Positions 60,537 through 64,000 of a stretch of DNA of 64,000 nt are shown here, one piece after another. The notes under the pieces are model-generated. The model worked only from the letters and a program-made list of their open reading frames with translations. It was not told the origin of the DNA and did no database searches. The stretch lies in contig NZ_SAIY01000013.1 of NCBI RefSeq assembly GCF_010560025.1, positions 115,522 through 179,521 of the forward strand, given 5' to 3'. The stretch's first letter is position 1. Every line of letters begins with the position of its first letter. The DNA comes from Verrucosispora sioxanthis (GTDB lineage Bacteria; Actinomycetota; Actinomycetes; Mycobacteriales; Micromonosporaceae). A program made the position numbers and the translations under genes.

Positions 60537-63500
60537 CCTGCCCGGTGTGCGGAACCGTCGCCGTGCCCGGCGCCCGGTTTTGCCACAACTGCGGCGCCGC
60601 GCTGCCGGCCGCCGCCACCCTGCCGGCCGCCGAGCGCCGCGTGGTGACCGTGCTCTTCGGCGACCTGTCCGACTTCACCTCCTGGTCGGAGGACCTCGAC
60701 CCGGAACGTGTCGGCGCGGTCACCGACCGGGTCCTGGCCGCGCTGGCCGGGGCGGTCAAGACCTTCGGCGGGCACGTCGACAAGCTGACCGGTGACGGGA
60801 TCATGGCGGTGTTCGGCGCTCCGGTGGCGCACGAGGACGACGCCGAGCGGGCCGTCCGAGCCGCCCTGTCCATGCAGCGGGCGGTGCGCCGGGTGCTCGA
60901 CGACGAGCGGGGCGGCGGTGCGCCGCTGGGACTGCGGGTCGGGCTCAACACGGGCGACGTGATCGCCGGCATCCAGGCCGCCATCGAGTACACCGTCATC
61001 GGCGACACGGTGAACACCGCCGCCCGGCTGGCCGACGCCGCCGCCGTCGGCGCGGTCTACGCCGGTGGCCGTACCGCCGCGGCGACCCGGCACGTCGCGA
61101 GTTGGCGGGCGCTGCGGCCACTGCGGCTCAAGGGCAAGCGCGAGCCGGTCGAGGCGTACGAGCTGCTCGGCCTGCTGGACGCGCCCGGTACCCGCTCCGG
61201 TCTTGGCGACGAGGCGCCGTTCGTGGGCCGGGAGACCGAGATCGGCCGGGTCGCCGGCCGGCTCGCCGAGGTGATCGACCGTACCGAGCCCCGGGTGTTG
61301 CTGATGACGGCCGAGGCGGGCATCGGCAAGTCCCGGTTCGCCGCCGAGGTGGAGCGCCTCGCCGCCGGCTACGACGTCGGTGCCGGCCGGTACGCCGCAC
61401 ACACCGGTGCCCGGGTGCTCTCGGTGCGCTGTGCGGCGTTCGGCGAGCGTCGCCGGCTGGCACCCCTCGCCGACCTGGTACGCGCCGCGACGGGGTTGCC
61501 CAACGACGCCGCGACCGCGGTCACCCGGGCAGCCGTGGAGGAACGGCTGCGTCGGCTCGGACAGCGGCTCAGCCGTACCCGCGCCGAGCCGGCCCCGGTC
61601 GCCACCGACCAACTGCTGGCCCTGCTCGGATACGCGGAACTGCCCGCCGGTGGCCCCACCGACCAGGGTGAGTGGAGCAGTGCCCAGCCGCCAGCCGACG
61701 TCGACGCGGTGCCCAACGCGGTGGCGGACCTGCTCAGCGCGCTCGCCGAGGAGGCGCCGCTGGTGGTGATCGTGGACGACCTGCACGACGCCACCGCGGA
61801 GACCATCGGCGCGTTGGAGATCACGCTGTCCCGGCTCGCCGGGCCGGTGCTGGTGCTGCTGCTCGGTCGACCCGAACTGGTCCGTACCGCCGGTACCCTG
61901 GCCCGGGTCTCCGACGCCGAGGTGCAGCCCCTGCCGCCGCTGCGTGGTGCCGACGCGGCCCGGCTGCTGACCAGTTACCTCGGCGGCGGACGGTTGCCTC
62001 AGGCCGACGCCGACCGGTTGCTCGCCACCGCCCAGGGAAATCCCTTCTACCTGGCGGAACTGGTCACCCTGCTGATGGAGCGCGGTGCGCTCACCGCCGG
62101 GGCACGCAACACCTGGCGGCTGGCGCCCGGCTCACTGGGTAGTCGCCTGCTCTCCCGGGATCTCGCGGCGGTGCTCGCCGCCCGGATCGACGCCCTGCCC
62201 GCCGAAGCCCGCTCGGTGCTTCGGGACGCCGCGGTGGTCGGCGACACCGTGCCCGACGGTGCGCTGGAGGCGTTGCGGGAGCAGCGCACCGGCCGGGACG
62301 GCCGCCCGGCCGCCGTCGCCGCCGTCGAGCTGGAACGGGCCGTGGAGGAGCTGCTGCAACGCCGGATGCTGCACCGCACCCGAAACGGGTACGCCTTCGC
62401 CACTCCGTTGATGCGGGAGGCCGCGTACTCCGGGATCAGCAAGGCGGAGCTGGCGGAACGGCACGCCGCACTCGCCCGCTGGGCGGCTCCGGCGACCGAG
62501 ACCGCCGGTCCGGGCGGCACCGGGGCCGGACCCGGCGGTTTCCCGGAGGGTGCCCGGGACGACTTCGTGGCCGAGCACGTCGAGCGGGCCACCGCGCTCG
62601 CCGACGCGGTCACGCTACGCCCGGACGCCCCGGCCCGGGCGGTCGCGCCGCTGGGCGTGGCGGCGCTGGGCCGGGCCACCCGACGGGCGTTGCACGCGGG
62701 GAGCCGGCGCTCGCCGTCGAGTACGCCGAACGCGCCGCCGAGCTGGCTCGCGACGGAATACCCGCGGTCGACCGGGTGGCGCACGCCCGGGCCCTGCTCC
62801 AGGTCGGCCGGGCGGGCGACGCCCTGGCCTCCGCCGAGAAGATCGCCGCGAACGCGGGATCCGGCGACGCGGGCCAGCGCCCTGCTGCTCGCCGGGCAGG
62901 CCCAGCAGGTGATGGGCGACCTACGGCGGGCCGAGTCCTGTTGGCGGGAGGCGCTTCAGGTGGCCGGCGACGCCGACCTGCCCACCCTGCGCGCCTCGGC
63001 GATGCGCCGGCTGGGCATGACCGACTTCCTGGTGGGCCGGCTGGGCCAGGCCAGCAGCCGGCTGGCGGCGGCGTACCAGGTGAGCCTGGCCGCAGGGGAC
63101 CGTCGGGGACAGGCGTGGTCGTTGCAGAACCTGGCCTGGGTGACCACCACCCGGGGCGACTTCGCCGGCGCGGATGCGGTGCTCGGTCGGGCCGCCCGCC
63201 TCTTCGCCGAGCTGAAGGACCCGTACGGACGGGCGTGGCTGCGCGGCACCACCGCCTTCGCCCGGCTGCTCGCCGGTCGGCTGCGGGAGGCGCGCCGCCT
63301 GGCCCGGGTCTTCCTGCCGTTCGGTGAACGGGTCGGTGAGGCGTGGGCGGTGGGCACCCTCCGGGCGGTCGACGCGTACGCCAACGCCGAGCTGGGGGAG
63401 CTGGTCGACGCCGACCGGGAGGCCCGTCGGGCGTACCGCGACTTCGCCGCCGCGTCGGACGACTGGGGTCAGGGCTTCGCGCTCGTCGTCCGGGGGGTGG

Positions 63501-64000
63501 TCGCCCGAGGGCTGGGCGAGCCGGAGCACGCCGCGGACCTGCTCACCGACGCGCTCGCGTACGGCCATCGGACCGCGCATCCGCTGCTGACCGGGATGGC
63601 CGGCACGCTGCGTGGCTTCGTCTCGTTGGAGATGGGTGACGTGGCCGCCGCCGAGCGGGACGCCCGCGCGGTGCTCACCACAGTGGAACCGCACAATCCG
63701 CAGGCACCGGCACAGGTCGCCCCCCGGGTGCTGCTGGCCACCGCCCGGTTGGCTGCCGGCGACTCCGCTACCGCGGTCGGCCTGCTCGCCCCGGTCGCGA
63801 CGATGGCGGCCACCACGCCGTCCCTGCTCTTCTCCCGCCGGCAGTCGATGGCGCGTTACGCCTCGGCCCTGCTCGCCCATGGCCAGCGCGAACAGGCGTT
63901 GGACTGGGCCCGTCGGGCGGTGCGGGTGCAGGCCGAGGACGTCCGCAGTCAGGTGATCGCGGCGAGCGTACTGGCCGAGGCACTTGCCGCGTGCGGGCGG
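60533..64000 (+). CDS. Zinc ribbon-cyclase-AAA ATPase-TPR regulator, partial, with two frame breaks
   Basis: More than 1150 codons, running off the right edge. The N-terminus has a zinc ribbon (CPVCG, CHNCG). A class III cyclase homology domain covers ~35-200 (VTVLFGDLSDFTSWSE, KLTGDGIMAVFGAPVAHEDD, LNTGDVIAGI). An AAA/STAND ATPase has Walker A AEAGIGKSRF near 260 and Walker B VVIVDDLHD near 410. TPR-like helices follow. GTG start overlapping the MBL stop by 4 bp. Between about 62697 and 62865 the protein-like frame moves by one base and returns (an apparent missing G, then an extra G), leaving ~57 odd codons without a stop. Confidence 0.85.
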   Translation, partial: MTCPVCGTVAVPGARFCHNCGAALPAAATLPAAERRVVTVLFGDLSDFTSWSEDLDPERVGAVTDRVLAALAGAVKTFGGHVDKLTGDGIMAVFGAPVAHEDDAERAVRAALSMQRAVRRVLDDERGGGAPLGLRVGLNTGDVIAGIQAAIEYTVIGDTVNTAARLADAAAVGAVYAGGRTAAATRHVASWRALRPLRLKGKREPVEAYELLGLLDAPGTRSGLGDEAPFVGRETEIGRVAGRLAEVIDRTEPRVLLMTAEAGIGKSRFAAEVERLAAGYDVGAGRYAAHTGARVLSVRCAAFGERRRLAPLADLVRAATGLPNDAATAVTRAAVEERLRRLGQRLSRTRAEPAPVATDQLLALLGYAELPAGGPTDQGEWSSAQPPADVDAVPNAVADLLSALAEEAPLVVIVDDLHDATAETIGALEITLSRLAGPVLVLLLGRPELVRTAGTLARVSDAEVQPLPPLRGADAARLLTSYLGGGRLPQADADRLLATAQGNPFYLAELVTLLMERGALTAGARNTWRLAPGSLGSRLLSRDLAAVLAARIDALPAEARSVLRDAAVVGDTVPDGALEALREQRTGRDGRPAAVAAVELERAVEELLQRRMLHRTRNGYAFATPLMREAAYSGISKAELAERHAALARWAAPATETAGPGGTGAGPGGFPEGARDDFVAEHVERATALADAVTLRPDAPARAVAPLGVAALGRATRRALHAGSRRSPSSTPNAPPSWLATEYPRSTGWRTPGPCSRSAGRATPWPPPRRSPRTRDPATRASALLLAGQAQQVMGDLRRAESCWREALQVAGDADLPTLRASAMRRLGMTDFLVGRLGQASSRLAAAYQVSLAAGDRRGQAWSLQNLAWVTTTRGDFAGADAVLGRAARLFAELKDPYGRAWLRGTTAFARLLAGRLREARRLARVFLPFGERVGEAWAVGTLRAVDAYANAELGELVDADREARRAYRDFAAASDDWGQGFALVVRGVVARGLGEPEHAADLLTDALAYGHRTAHPLLTGMAGTLRGFVSLEMGDVAAAERDARAVLTTVEPHNPQAPAQVAPRVLLATARLAAGDSATAVGLLAPVATMAATTPSLLFSRRQSMARYASALLAHGQREQALDWARRAVRVQAEDVRSQVIAASVLAEALAACGR

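Overview
The window is high-GC DNA with GTG starts, WhiB, DUF397/XRE and F420-type genes, and gene order typical of Actinobacteria. Protein content points to a Micromonosporaceae-like organism (inference). I saw no prophage, insertion sequence, CRISPR array or biosynthetic cluster. It reads as ordinary chromosome with core blocks and a few accessory islands.

Layout: 1-6.3 kb holds scattered enzymes (NAD-binding protein, serine hydrolase, pentapeptide protein, an F420-type oxidoreductase with an in-frame amber codon, HesB-like protein, beta-family protein, sulfotransferase). At about 6.6 kb two divergent genes, PepSY and tadA, have both lost their 5' ends at one junction. 6.9-9.0 kb has a thioesterase/TetR pair with a clear operator, deoD and tRNA-Ser(CGA). 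9.7-14.7 kb is a tandem triplet of secreted FG-GAP propeller proteins. 14.8-21.1 kb is accessory: secreted proteins, an XRE/DUF397 pair, a gene with a hexapeptide repeat, and a PadR/membrane-protein pair. 21.3-25.9 kb is the core block tRNA-Ser(GGA), SRP RNA, dnaX (frame broken), ybaB, recR.

26-30.5 kb carries a 1332-residue secreted protein whose ribosome binding site lies inside a hairpin. 30.8-36.8 kb is a complete five-gene peptide ABC importer operon with an internal hairpin and a tiny bridging ORF. 36.9-43.1 kb has a lipoprotein HNH nuclease, an MFS exporter, leuA with a candidate leucine leader peptide, a nitroreductase and a lipoprotein. 43.3-45.6 kb is lysC-asd. 45.8-51.9 kb has a GAF/GGDEF protein, two metallophosphoesterases, an LPXTG surface protein, tRNA-Pro(CGG) and a YqeY protein. 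52-60.5 kb is the conserved block of class A PBP, wblA (whiB4), two ArsA-like ATPases, DUF4177, RidA and metallo-beta-lactamase. The window ends inside a large cyclase/ATPase regulator.

Two window-wide themes stand out. First, several reading frames break at short G/C runs (dnaX, the last gene), which looks more like sequence error or recent decay than biology. Second, four long intergenic hairpins with GATC near the stem base recur just after gene ends.
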